The notes under the pieces: model-generated | What the model saw: the letters and a program-made list of their open reading frames with translations, nothing else | Databases searched by the model: none | What the model was told of the DNA's origin: nothing | In this document: positions 1 to 21,592 of the stretch, in pieces | Layout: every line of letters starts with the position of its first letter | Numbering within the stretch: the stretch's first letter is position 1 | Program-made: the position numbers and the translations under genes | DNA from: Chondrilla cf. caribensis | Lineage: Eukaryota; Porifera; Demospongiae; Chondrillida; Chondrillidae | DNA: 64,000 nt | Reading direction: 5' to 3' | Assembly (NCBI GenBank): GCA_964020155.1 | Contig: OZ026558.1 | Coordinates: 1,788,663-1,852,662 of the forward strand

Positions 1-345
1 ATCTACACTCAAATGCAATAATGTTCTCGTAGTGCTACTTACACAGCTCAATCTTGCTTGTTCTTGTATTTCAACATATGAGTGTTATTTTCTGACTGTG
101 GCTGTGTGGCCTACTTATTTATTAATTATAAATATTCATTTATTTTATATTATTATATAATCTGTATGTCATGTGTTTACTGGGCACCTTAATAATAGGC
201 CTCTGGGCTAGTGGTTTGCCCCAGTCTAAGTAAGAATTCAAATTCAAAATTCAATTTTAAATATTCGAAGGACTATAATATTTGTATTGCATTTATATCA
301 ATGTTCACAAGCTTTTACCATTCTCTCACCTGTTGGTTTGTGTAG

Positions 346-10409
<10,064 letters not shown>

Positions 10410-12113
10410 GTTTGTATTCTGTTTCAAAATCCACACATCATGCAACTCGCAGTTCGTGGGGTTCCTACCAGATATACATAATATTATAATATTTATGCAC
10501 AGTTGGGAAAACAATATCAATTTATGTCATTCAAATTTCAATATAATATTATGTACATTATCAGAATGTCAAATTTTTATCATTTGTGACTGAGGGACTG
10601 AGTAAAGGGGTAATATCGCGTTAACAATCGATTGCGAGTTAACCATACCTAGTTCAAACACGTATACTAATCTACAGAATGCTGCTTGAAATTTCTGTAT
10701 AGCTAATTCGGTTCCGAAGATACATGCGAAATTATGTTATGTTAAGTGAAACCACGTTTCCGAGAAATGGCGATTATAAGCTTACTTCCAAACAATTCGT
10801 ATATCTTCGTATAATTTGTGACATCATCTGGGCTATATTATTTTATTATTACTTATGTGTTAAATTAGAAAGTAAAGTATTCGAAATTCAGTTATACCTG
10901 TCTGCTAGCTATCTTTAGGTCACTACAATAAAGTAAATTGAACAATAACGTTATTTGTCTTTGTGCGCTTACACGGCGGTAACCGCATAACTGCTTATCG
11001 AATAAAATGGCATATTTTGACAGACAATAAATCAGCCATTGCTCCAAAACACAAGTTTGAATGGTCTCCGAGCTTTCAGGGAACATTCTACTAAGTGTTT
11101 AGATTGGATTTATCGCGGAAAAAAAATCAAAAATTACCTGAAAACATGTTTGAGCTGTATCTCTGTTTATGCAACATCGCAATATTACCTTGTTCGTAAC
11201 CTTTTCTCAGATCCTGCCGCATTTTATGAAGCCAAATTTGTATCTTAGGGGGCTTGGAGGAAGAAACTTGCTCATAGGAAGGGTTTCTCCAGCTTAGTTA
11301 CTAAAAATGCATATTATGGAAAAAACTGAACCTTTGGCCATAACTAAATTGTAGGATTTTGAACCATAGTCCAATGTTATTATTAATAATAGTTTCAAGT
11401 GTACCTAACCACCATCACTGTGGCCGGGTGTCTTTGCTGATTATCTTTTATTGTTTTCAATAGATTTTACAAGACATGATGGATGTATCCAGGAACACGT
11501 GTCACTTTTGATGCCTCTATTGTGTCATCTTCAGATGTATTTGCATTTATTCAACAACTGTAGCTTTTCAGATTAGTATAATTTACAGCTATAATAATAA
11601 TATTCCTGGCATTGTTCGATTTGTTATCTTTCGAGCAATTAGTGATAGTACTATTAGTGGGAATCTCACCTCATGAAGTATCTGTATTCAATTATATTAT
11701 TTCTAGTTGCAAATGGTACTTTTTAGTTTCATTACCATAATATGATCATGCAATCAAGAGAGATCAAAAGTTTAATTCTCCAATGTGCATGTCCACAGAA
11801 TAATCATGGTATATTATAATTACTTGTTGATAACAGCGAAACAAGTACAGGACAATGTATACTTAATTATAATAATAATATATATAAGGCTTATATTGGG
11901 GGCCATGCAGTGCTGAAATCCATGCAGTCTGTGTACCTCATAGGCTTATAACCTTAATATTTACCTATAATGAATTAATTTAATGTATAAGAAAATGAAA
12001 ATAAATTAACTAATAATATTTAATATTATAACCACATGCACTACAACAGTAAGTAGTTACGCACATTTTTCAAATTTCCATACTATTATTCAGAACTATA
12101 TAATAGACACCAG
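10410..12113. other. CPSF1 3' flank / intergenic, first copy of tandem duplication
   Basis: No gene is supported here. Reading on from exon 10271-10409, the frame reaches a stop after about 24 codons with no CPSF1 similarity. The segment is homologous to 13893-14935 except for a MITE insertion at 10585-11221. It ends at the stop codon of the minus-strand sulfotransferase copy. Confidence 0.7.
10585..11221. mobile_element. MITE (637 bp) with empty site in the duplicated copy
   Basis: The ends carry imperfect inverted repeats (GACTGAGTAAAGG-like on the left, CCTTTTCTCAGATCC on the right). They match the ends of the element at 41388-41770, and the left internal part (GAGTTAACC...GTTCCGAAGATACATGCGA) is also shared. 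The paralogous copy of this region (around 14070-14082) runs directly from TTATCATT to TTATGAAGCC without the element, so the insertion post-dates the duplication or was lost from copy 2. Confidence 0.72.
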
Positions 12114-13065
12114 TCAATGTTTAGAAGATTCAATCAACCCTTTATGAAGTTCCTCATAGCTGGCAAATCCAGTAACTGGTTCGATAATCTCTTTCCATTT
12201 TGAATCCAGTGCTTTGAGAACCCTTTCAGTAAGATTTTCCCTCCCTTCAGTAGTCGATCCACTGCGAATCTTGTTCCTATTCATACCAGCGGTTTCCACC
12301 AAGCCTAATACTTCATTACGAGCTCGCTTGAGATCATTGGAATTGAATTTATCCCATTTCTCCTTCATATATTCGAAAGAACTTCTTTCCAGAGCTGAAC
12401 AGATATTTGCCTCGTTGTTGATATCAATAAACTTTGCAATTCTTCTCACTCCACTATTCAGGTCCTCCACTAGGTCCTCATAGAAGACAAACAGGACATT
12501 GGGATTCTGGTGGTGTGCACACCAGTTTGCTACATTATCAAAGTATGACTTAAGTTTGGGGTGGAAATGCGAAAAATTCGAAATCCACCACTCCAATACA
12601 TATTCTTCACTGGAGACCTCTCCTGATTGGAACAACCAGTTTTCATGGTATTTGTAGTCACTGTAAGCCACGGAATACGGGTTTCGGAACACAAAAATGT
12701 ACTTTCCTTTGTCTTTTGGAGAGCGTTTTGAAACATCTTGGAAAGTATTTTTGATCCATCTCTACATCTATACGGATGTCCCTGGCTGCGGACAATCCCG
12801 GCACGACATGAAGAATGTCCTTAAAATCTTCATCTCCTCCCGTTCGAAGTTGATGAACGATCTGTTGCACCCATGTGGTTCCTGATTTGGGATATCCAAC
12901 GATAAGAACATCGGTAGTCCGTGGTTCGAACATGAGAGCCAGCTCAATTGCTTCCCTAGACACCTCCTTCGACAAGCGGTCTGTTATCTTTCGAATTCTA
13001 CTTTCCTTTTTGTCATCAACGTCAACTCTGTATTCTTGATCCAAATTGTCTTGATCACGCTCCAT
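12114..13065 (-). pseudogene. Sulfotransferase copy 1, frameshifted
   Basis: Cytosolic-type (PAPS-dependent) sulfotransferase on the minus strand, nearly identical to the copy at 14936-15898. It has the 5'-phosphosulfate loop GYPKSGTTWV, the 3'-phosphate segment RNPYSVAYSD and the C-terminal RSGSTTEG. An 11-base deletion near 12721, relative to copy 2, shifts the frame after the PRCFKTL segment. The N-terminal part (from ATG at 13065) and the C-terminal part (12114-12692) are therefore in different frames. No intron boundary explains the break. It could be a pseudogene or an assembly error; the exact length loss is visible by aligning the two copies. Confidence 0.85.
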
Positions 13066-13752
13066 TTTATTACTTTTAGTATTAGAGTAAAACCCTTCAA
13101 TTAATATCTCTCGCCCAAACAATTTCAAGCGCGGCCTCGCGAGCTCGTAGGTTCTGGTGTAGCTACGTCGTGAAGAAGCTATGAACATAGTTTGCCTTTC
13201 TTTGCATTGCTAGGGAAAAGGTGCATGTCCTAGGCCTACCAGGTCCTAGGGTAGGGCGATCTGATTCTTCTATAGTTTTATAACGCAGACTTAATCTTTA
13301 TCTCACCCCTTTGGGGATAATTTATGATTGGGCACTTCAAGTGACAGAATGATGGGATAGAATCGGTTTATTCGTGTACAGTATGTACCGGGCACGGTAG
13401 GTTAGTTTGAACTGTTTCGTATTTATAATATATATAGGTTTGAATGGGGTAATTTGAAACACAAGCGATCGTCTTAAAACTCCTTGTCTTTGTATCCTGC
13501 ACTACCAGATCTAGATTACCATGTTTGATATCTCAATCTTACCATGGCTTGACATATTGCATTAAATTTTATTGTTTGATATTGACCATGTAGTGTACAT
13601 GTGAACATTAACTGTTGCATGCCTACACATTTATTGACATTCTACGTCTTCAGCAAGCAGAGGTTGGAACTAGTAATGGGAAAAAAATGATTTCAAACTC
13701 TGAGACTCTCAAACTCCATTTTTCCATTAATACTTTAAATTAAAAAAATAAG
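13066..13752. other. Upstream flank of sulfotransferase copy 1
   Basis: No gene is supported. Roughly 13190-13480 is homologous to 16010-16330 (the upstream flank of copy 2) and to 25200-25520. It includes a conserved stretch around GGGCGATCTGATTCTTC that may belong to the ancestral promoter region; that is inference from conservation only. Confidence 0.6.
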
Positions 13753-13892
13753 CCAATCATCCTACAAGTTACATAGTAATCCTTGATCAGAGAAACATGT
13801 TAGATGGGGAGCTACTTTGGGAGCATAGTAATCTCAGTATGACCGAGAAAAAGGTGCTTTCAGAAAAGCAGATAGGCACCTAAGCGCATCAG
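13753..13892 (+). pseudogene. Duplicated CPSF1 exon relic
   Basis: Copy of CPSF1 exon 10271-10409, still readable through NMLDGELLW and the LSMTEK region. It carries small insertions and reaches a TAA just after the IGT-equivalent codons. The acceptor side has decayed to an A/T run. It marks the start of the second copy of the tandem duplication and is unlikely to be spliced. Confidence 0.85.
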
Positions 13893-14935
13893 GTTTGTAT
13901 TCTGTTTTAAAATCCACACATCATCCGACTCCCAGTTCATGCATGGGTTCCTAACAATATACAGTTATAATAATATTATAATTAATATGCACAGTTGGGA
14001 AAACAATATCTATATATATTCCATTCAAATTTCAATATTTTGTGTACTTTACCAGAATTGTGTTAAGGATTTATCATTTTATGAAGCCAAATTTGTATCT
14101 TATAAGGGGCTAGGAGCAAGAAACTTACTCATAGGAAGGGCTTCTCCAGATTAATGACTAAAATGCATATTATGGAAAGAACTGAACTGCAGACCATAAC
14201 TATAAAATGTGGGATTTTTGTCTACCACACAATGTCATTATTATAATAATAGTTTCAAGTGTACATAACCACCATCACTGTGGCCTGGTGTCTTTGCTGA
14301 TTTTCTTCTATTGTTTTTAATAAATTTTACAAGACATGATGGATGTATCCAGGAACACGTGTCACTTTTGATACCTCTATTGTGTCATCTTCAGATGTAT
14401 TTGCATTTATTCAACAACTGTAGCTTTTCAGATTTATTTAGTATAATTTACAGCTATAATAATAAAATTAATGGCATCGTTCGATTTGTCATCTTTCGAG
14501 CACTTAGTGATAGGACTATTAATGGGAGTCTTCACCCCACCTCACCTCATGCTGTATTTGTATTCAATATTATTCTAGTTGCAAATATTCTCATTTTTTC
14601 TCATTACCATATATTATGATCATGTAGTCGATAAAGCTCAATTCTCCAATGTGCATGTCCATAGAATATTTATGATAATTACAATTAATTGCATGATAAC
14701 AGTGAGACAGTGTACAGGACGATGTCCTATAAGTTACATATTAAATTTATTTTTTATATTGGGGTGAAGTGCTGAAATTCATGCAGTCTGTGTACCTTAT
14801 AACCTTAATAATTACTTATAATGAATTACTTAAATAAAATTAAAAAATAAATTTAAAATAATAAAAATATAACCACGTGCACTACGACAGTTAGCAGTTA
14901 CACACAATTTCCAAATTTCCAAAACTAGACATTAG

Positions 14936-15898
14936 TCAATGTTGTGAAGAGTCAATCAACCCTTTATGAAGTTCCTCATAGCAGGCATATCCAGTAACTG
15001 GTTCAATAATCTCTTTCCATTTTGAATCCAGTGCTTTGAGAACCCTTTCAGTAAGATTTTCCTTCCCTTCAGTAGTAGATCCACTGCGAATCTTGTTCCT
15101 ATTCATACCGGCAGTTTCCTCCAAGCCTAATGCTTCATTACGAGCTCGCTTTAGATCATTGGAATTGAATTTATCCCATTTCTCCTTCATGTACTCAAAA
15201 GAGCTTCTTTCCAGAGCTGAACAAATATTTGCCTCGTTGTTGATATCCATAAACTTTGCAATTCTTCTCACTCCGCTATTCAGGTCCTCCACCAGGTCCT
15301 CGTAAAAGACAAACAGGACATTGGAATTTTGGCGATGTGCACACCAGTTTACTACATGATAAAAGTAGGATTTAAGCTTGGGGTTGACATGCGAAGAATT
15401 CGAAATCCAGTACTCCAGTACGTATTCTTCACTGGAGACCTCTCCTGATTGGAACAACCAGTTTCCATGGTATTTGTAGTCACTATAAGCCACGGAATAC
15501 GGGTTTCGTAACACAACAATGTACTTTCCTTTGTCTTTTGGAGAGGACCAAGCGAGCGCTTTGAAACATCTTGGAAAGTACTTTTGATCCACTTCTACAT
15601 CTATACAGATGTCCCTGGCTGCGGACAATCCCGGCACGACATGATGAATGTCCTTAAAATCTTCATCTCCTCCCGTTCGAAGTTGATGAACGATCTGTTG
15701 CACCCATGTGGTTCCTGATTTGGGATATCCAACGATAAGAACATCGGTAGTCCGTGGTTCGAACATGAGAGCCAGCTCAATTGCTTCCTTAGACAACTCG
15801 TTCGACATGCGGTCTATTATCTTCCGAATTCTGCTTTCTTTCTTGTCATTAACGTCAACTATGGATTCTTGATCCAAACTTCCTTGATCGCGCTCCAT
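14936..15898 (-). CDS. Sulfotransferase family protein, copy 2 (intact)
   Basis: Single-exon ORF of 320 codons counted from the ATG at 15898, which is conserved in the frameshifted sister copy. An upstream in-frame ATG at 16042 is not conserved, so I prefer 15898. The family transfers sulfonate from PAPS to hydroxyl or amine acceptors in the cytosol. Visible motifs are GYPKSGTTWVQQIV (PAPS 5'-phosphosulfate loop, about residue 60), YIVVLRNPYSVAYSDY (3'-phosphate binding Arg and Ser) and RSGSTTEGKENLTE (the equivalent of the RKG...F PAPS segment). The usual FKTHLP segment with the catalytic His reads FKALAW here, so the expected His is absent. Either catalysis is altered or another residue substitutes. 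No signal peptide is seen. The length is typical for cytosolic SULTs. Confidence 0.9.
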   Translation of the reverse strand: MERDQGSLDQESIVDVNDKKESRIRKIIDRMSNELSKEAIELALMFEPRTTDVLIVGYPKSGTTWVQQIVHQLRTGGDEDFKDIHHVVPGLSAARDICIDVEVDQKYFPRCFKALAWSSPKDKGKYIVVLRNPYSVAYSDYKYHGNWLFQSGEVSSEEYVLEYWISNSSHVNPKLKSYFYHVVNWCAHRQNSNVLFVFYEDLVEDLNSGVRRIAKFMDINNEANICSALERSSFEYMKEKWDKFNSNDLKRARNEALGLEETAGMNRNKIRSGSTTEGKENLTERVLKALDSKWKEIIEPVTGYACYEELHKGLIDSSQH

Positions 15899-16042
15899 TT
15901 TAGTATAGGAGTAAAACCCTTCAATTAATATCTCTCTCGCCCAAATTGCCAACTTCGCCAGCTCGTGGATTCCGGTGCACTGTATGGCTATCACGAAACT
16001 ATGTTGTCCACAAAATTCGCCTTTCTTGGTATTACTAGGCAA

Positions 16043-19005
16043 AAGGTGTTCTATCTAGTCCTCTTCTAGGGTGGGGCGATCTGATTCTTCTAGTTTCACA
16101 TAACTAGCTAGCTACCACAGATTTTTAATTTTTATCGTACCCCATTGGGGGAAAGTTACGATTGGGACACTATAAAGAACAGAATGATAGGGTGGAATTG
16201 TTTACTCATGTACAGTTTGTACTGGGCACGGTAGGTTTGTTTGAGCCGTTTTTATATACAAGGTTAAATGGGGTAATTTGAAACACTCAAGCGATTGTTA
16301 GTCATAAAACTCCTCATTATCCTCTGTAACCTGTGTTTGTACTAGTGTAGATTGTAGTGCTACTTGTGTCTGTACTATACTGTTTTGTTGTGCTCATAAT
16401 ATATACCATGATACCTGTATCACCTCCGTGAGAAATCTATAATAGTAATGTATGTGTATTATGCAATGAGACTTACCCACACCAACTCTCTTGTTTCTTG
16501 TTTATACAGTATGAAGGTTAGCATGTTAAGTCCCACAGCACTGGAAAAGACCCCGGGCCTCATCTGCTCAACCTCTATCTCTAGTAACTACTGCAAATAA
16601 TGAGATCCATGCTTGCAGAGACCTTACGAAAAGATTGAATTGAAACAATTAATATTCAATAAATTCTGTTTGCACTGGACTAGGAGTCACTTTTGGAGTG
16701 CTTGTCACTACGGGTACTTTTGTGAATGCCTCTATGTAGCTTTACCTCTGTGCTGTGGGGGAGATTGGGAGGCATGCCTTTGCATGCAGAGATAAAGTGA
16801 TGTATGAGTCCAGTTTAAACCGTTTGCTAGCTGGTATAAACGCTCTTCATAGAGAATTTGATGGTGTGCAAGAAATGTGTTGTTGTGTGCGTGTTTTCTA
16901 TTTCTTTAACTTAGCATTGCTTGGTCAATAGTAATGCTTGTTTGATATATAATGTGTTTATTTGTCATTAACGTAAACTGTCAATTAACAATAAAATTAC
17001 TTGATATTGTTAATTTAAAACTAACAGTTAGACATTGATGTCGAAGACACAGCTTCTCCATTGTACTCATTTGGGCCATAAGGTTTCATATGGTTTTGTG
17101 TTTAGTCTATTGAAGTTTTGCAATTCTCCTAAGAGTGTATACTGGTTCCTGGTTTATGATTATTATGTTTAGATCTGGTATGCCTGTGTACCATAATATA
17201 GCAGAAAAAAATTGCAGGAGAGAATTTCATGATTTTGTACTCAAACAAGCATTTGTGGTATAATTATTGTGCTTCGATATATTGGCTTCTAATGTTTTTG
17301 TGAATCAACTTTGGGAAATTGGGTTAAACTATGAAAAATGCCAAATTTTTATCTCACAAAAGTTTTCTTGTTGTGCGTATATGTTCTATGTGTTGTACGT
17401 GTATATTATGAATGCAATGTTAAGGTGTACCAAAGATTGTGGATGCATCTATAGGGTCTCAAGTGAAGGAATGTTTCTATAGGGTACAAGTGAAGGTGTG
17501 GGGTTTGTGCATATAGGTGTAGAGGTCCTTGGGTATTTTATGCACAGTGTGGAGGTGGGTGTGACTGCATGGGGTTTGTGGGCCTACAGGTTAGTGTGGA
17601 TATTGTGGGTGTGTGGGTGTCTGGTGAGTGTGAATATATAAGGGCTTGGTGTAGCTATTTATCTCAGTAATTGTAGATCAACTACATGTAATTGTGTATA
17701 GTCCTAAGTGTATCAGTAATCCTATTTTGTACATCTACTTATACTAGGTGACACTTACTAATTACTTATGATCCCAAGATATTGGTATATAACTAATAAT
17801 TAAAGTAGCAGTCCTCTAATATTATGATATGTCATTGCACATGGCATACAGCATGGACAATATTATATACGTACACTCAAACTCTAGCTGTGGCCGTTCA
17901 AGTATCTCTATATGATTGTAACATCTGACCTTGCAGTTTGCAATTGATTTAGCTCTAGCTACGCAATTATTGGTACTTTATCTGTTAATTAAGTGGACAG
18001 TAGTTGGAATTTTAATAGTGTGCATAAGTCCAAATTGACACAACTAAGTCTGCATGGATCTCTCCAACTATTTGTCCCTTGGACATATTCATGTGCATGG
18101 AACAGTAAAACTGTATCACTAATTAATGTAATGATTGTACTTACTTGAAATTATTTTACATGAGTGGTATATTTAATGTATAGCAATATAAATGCTAGAC
18201 TGTATGTGAATCCATGCGGCACACAAATCATAATTATCATGAATTGAGTCAAGTGAATGAACTTTAAATATAATTGATCACGCAGTGTATTCAAAACAAA
18301 ATATAACATTATACTGCCAGTATATTAGGTGAGCATGTAGCCAAAGCAGGATTAATAGACTACAAATTCTTACATTACTACAATCAGTAGATTACATATA
18401 CCCTGTGTATTCCAGCTTGTTCACTGTACATGCTTGTATTGTACCTATAATATACTGCTGTTATTGTAGATTTTACTTTCACTTTTTTGTTTTAAATTTA
18501 TTATTCTTAGCTGTGCACTCTATTAGCTGTATTGTGCTTATTATCATGAAATCACTCCAATATATTAAACTGCATAATGTATTGTAATAAGAAAATAATG
18601 TTGACAATGTGTATATGTACATTGATTTGCTTGTTCATTATGAATTAATATGTTACTACTTTACTGTTATCAATGTTCTGCAATGTTAGACCACAAGTGG
18701 TGTTTGCAAGTGATTATTGTCCTTTTGTAGATGACGTCGAGTGAGTTCTTTGTAACCCATACTAGATTCTGTGCCTATGTGACTTACATGCTTATTGCTT
18801 GACACACCAATTTATTACAATAATTGATACTTTTATGGCAGCTGCACATTTGTATGAAACCATAATAAAGTGTGAAATTACTCAATGTGTGATAACTGCA
18901 AGTTGGTGAATGTTGATGAATTATGATAATTTTGCTAATGTAACTAAGTACAATGTAAATTTGCGCAGTGTTATCATGTGAAATATTTGCATAATATTAT
19001 GCCGA
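16043..19005. other. Intergenic block alpha, copy 1
   Basis: No gene is supported. The block is about 90% similar by eye to 25200-27887, and partly to 34980-36495, so it is a repeated unit lying 3' of genes A, B and C. A short + strand ORF at 16613-16795 (SHFWSACHYGYF) recurs at 25800-25942 but shows no coding hallmarks beyond being duplicated. 18684-18790 contains a readable C-terminal tail related to gene C (see findings). Confidence 0.65.
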
Positions 19006-20111
19006 TCATGGAGTAAGAATTTCTTCATCCTCAATTAACTCAGTTGTGTCTCCCTCAGCAGACTGACCTCTGCTATCATTACTCCTCTTGTGTACCTGAT
19101 TACCACCTGAATTATCCAAAAGCTTCCAAATCAACATCTTCAGCAAGAATGTAACTGCTCCAAGGATGACTGGAATGAAAGCGGAGCTGAGTAAAGCCCT
19201 AGTACTGTCCTGCTTTGTGCCCGCATTCATGGCATATCCACTGGAACCAAGTACAGCACAATAACAGCCAACCATTGCAAGTAGTGGGATGAGTACCACA
19301 GCATGCAGTATGGTGGTTCCTCTTCCCTGTGGTCTCTGTCGCTTTGGAGTGAAGAGGTGGGCAGAAATTGTGAACACTAAAGAGAAAATGTTGATAAGAC
19401 AGAAAAGAACAAGTACGAGAACAAGTGCATTTGTAATGACAGCATATGGCTCAGCAAGCAAGGTGAAAACAATGACGGTTCCATGCAAGGTAATGTACAG
19501 TACTGCCATCACATTGATCACAATACCAATACAAAATAAAAAAGGCTTTGCATGCTGCATCTTACAGCAACAGAAGAGTACAGCAGTTGGAATCAAGAAA
19601 ATGTATGGCATTGATGGTGGTTTAACTGTTCCAGCAAAGTATATGGCAATGAGTACTGCAAGTAGAGCAGGGAGGGTGGCTATGCCAATGCCAGTGACAT
19701 AGTAACCAATATCACCTCCATTCTGAGGTGATACCTTATTTATTGGCAATAATACGCAGTACATCATGAATGGCAACATGAAGATGTTGCAACTTGTGAT
19801 ACCACTTATCAGTCCATAATGCTTGTAGGTGTAGGAATGAGTTTGTTGTACATGAGTCTCCAAATGGCACTTCAGTACTAGGATAATTCCAATAGAGACC
19901 AGTATAAGCTCCATTACTGCCCCAATGTACATAATCATTCGAGTGACATTGAAGCGTTTGTTGAAACCAGTGAAATCTTTTGGAATATGAAGAAATTCCC
20001 GACTGTAATTGCAGCTTTCTTGAACAAATCCTGAGTGCTGGTTAGTTTTTGTAGCATCTTCAAGTGCATAGTCCTGAAGCTAGATGAAGAATTTGAATGC
20101 ATGATACATAC

Positions 20112-20151
<40 letters not shown>

Positions 20152-21213
20152 GACATTAAATATCAATATTAAAGTAGTAGTAAATTATGTGTATTTAGTG
20201 ACATTTAGGTGAAATTATAAACAATCATATTATAGTACCTCTATCATATATAAAGTATATTTCAGTTCCACCACATTCCCAAACTAGTTATGTACACTGT
20301 GAATCGCTCTGGTTGCCCTTTCGTTAGAGGATTCACAGTCTTGTATCTATGGGGTCATGGTTGCATTCAAACTCAATTCATTTTCACTTTCATGGAGTTC
20401 AGTGGGATGATTATTTCACCATTTCATAGCATTGAGTAAGTATACAATTCCTATATCAGCGGGATGTAGCCATGCTAATCCATGGAATATCTGTATGCAT
20501 CAAACTATATTTCTGCAAACAAGGTGGGTTCGGTTATGATGTTCTTTTATAAACTTGTCAGGAATATGCTATCCCTATATCTGTTTCCATTTTCAATACT
20601 TGTTAATTATGAGCACAGACTGCATGGTTTTTATACAGACAAGTTTTGAGTCTAAGAGATGATTCAACACAGTCAAGGAGGTATAGCATTACTGAATTGG
20701 ACAATGTGTACTTATTGTCTTCATTATGATACTTACCGAAGAGGTCATTTGCAATAGGAATTTTGTTGTCATGTTGGAACAAGGATAGGGAACAAAAATC
20801 GCTATCTTCTGAGGTTTCCATTCTTCAAAATAGTTCAATGTGTAAAGTGAGAGGATATTGAGAAACTCTGGTCTACTGTATATGAACACTATTGAAGAAA
20901 ACCATATCAGCTTAGCTTTTGGACAGGATGGTGTACTGAGCAATGCGACTTCTGATCCATTTGCATCGATTGATTTATAATCCACTATCACTGAATATGG
21001 CAAATGCCCATATGGTGGGTAGAAGGCCTGGGACAATTTCTGCCTGTTTTCTGTGTTGTTCATGAAGGTCATCTCTTCAAACTTCCTGTAATCTTCAATA
21101 CAGTTCATAGAGCTGTCAATGGTGCTGAACCCATTGGATGCCATACAAGCACAATAAAGTACTGACAATATAACAAAGGTAGTCAACAACAGGAATCTCA
21201 CTGGAATTGCCAT
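19006..21213 (-). CDS. Membrane protein family, gene A (two exons, 516 aa)
   Basis: Exon 1 is 20737-21213 (159 codons from the ATG of MAIPVRF) and exon 2 is 19006-20079 (357 codons plus stop). The 657-bp intron is phase 0, with TTCG|gtaagt and tctag|CTTCAG borders. I do not recognise the family. Exon 1 encodes a signal peptide, then an ectodomain with NNTENR (sequon), the FYPPYGHLPYSV motif and conserved Cys residues in NCIEDY, SCPK and YPC. Exon 2 starts with LQDYALED and a FNVTRM sequon, followed by about eight hydrophobic segments. Then come PYIFLIPTAVLFCCCK, FTPKRQRPQGRGTT and an acidic tail ending ELIEDEEILTP. A plasma-membrane or endosomal multipass protein is inferred. In-frame sequence extends upstream of the ATG without another Met. 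Confidence 0.85.
20102..20151. repeat. (CATA)n-(TA)n microsatellite
   Basis: ACAT/CATA tetramers followed by a TA run, within the intron of gene A close to the acceptor. A longer TA version lies at the same place in gene B (28985-29039). Confidence 0.92.
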
Positions 21214-21592
21214 ACCTGGTGGAATTGTGGTCGTACTGTGTGTGGCTGTATTTATCAAATCACAACAGGTACTAACTCAAGGTGTATATGAAGCTGAAAG
21301 CAACTCATTGTATGTGAGTTTATTCTAGAAAAGAACATCTTACCATAAGAGGGGACCCATATTGACAATATCACCTCAACATTTCTGTTTCTATCTTCAA
21401 TGTGATTGCTGTTTTGCTCGTGTTTATAATATGTGTACAATATGTATAATATTACATCATAGGGCAAGCTGAAGGTCATTACATACAAATTCGAATTGAA
21501 AAGAAACAGAAAGTCTACACAACTTTGGACTTGACTTGAATATCACAGTTAGCTGACTAAGGACAAAGAATACAGATTGGTACATAATAGTA

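Noticed and set aside
16507..16561. Candidate last CPSF1 exon after a TTATACAG acceptor
   Set aside because: In the required phase it encodes only YEG and a stop, with no similarity to the ILDDLL-type terminus. Its duplicate at 25680 has lost the AG.
16613..16795. 60-codon + strand ORF recurring at 25800-25942
   Set aside because: It lies in a recent non-coding duplication, has no domain, and the two copies differ in start and end.
19289..19702. + strand ORFs opposite exon 2 of family genes (also 28252, 52029, 55744, 62103)
   Set aside because: They are antisense shadows, conserved only because the sense strand is duplicated coding sequence.
21214..21258. N-terminal extension of the membrane proteins (INTATHSTTTIPP)
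   Set aside because: It has no ATG start (the codon is TTG). The following MAI(L/P)VRF gives a good signal peptide in every copy.
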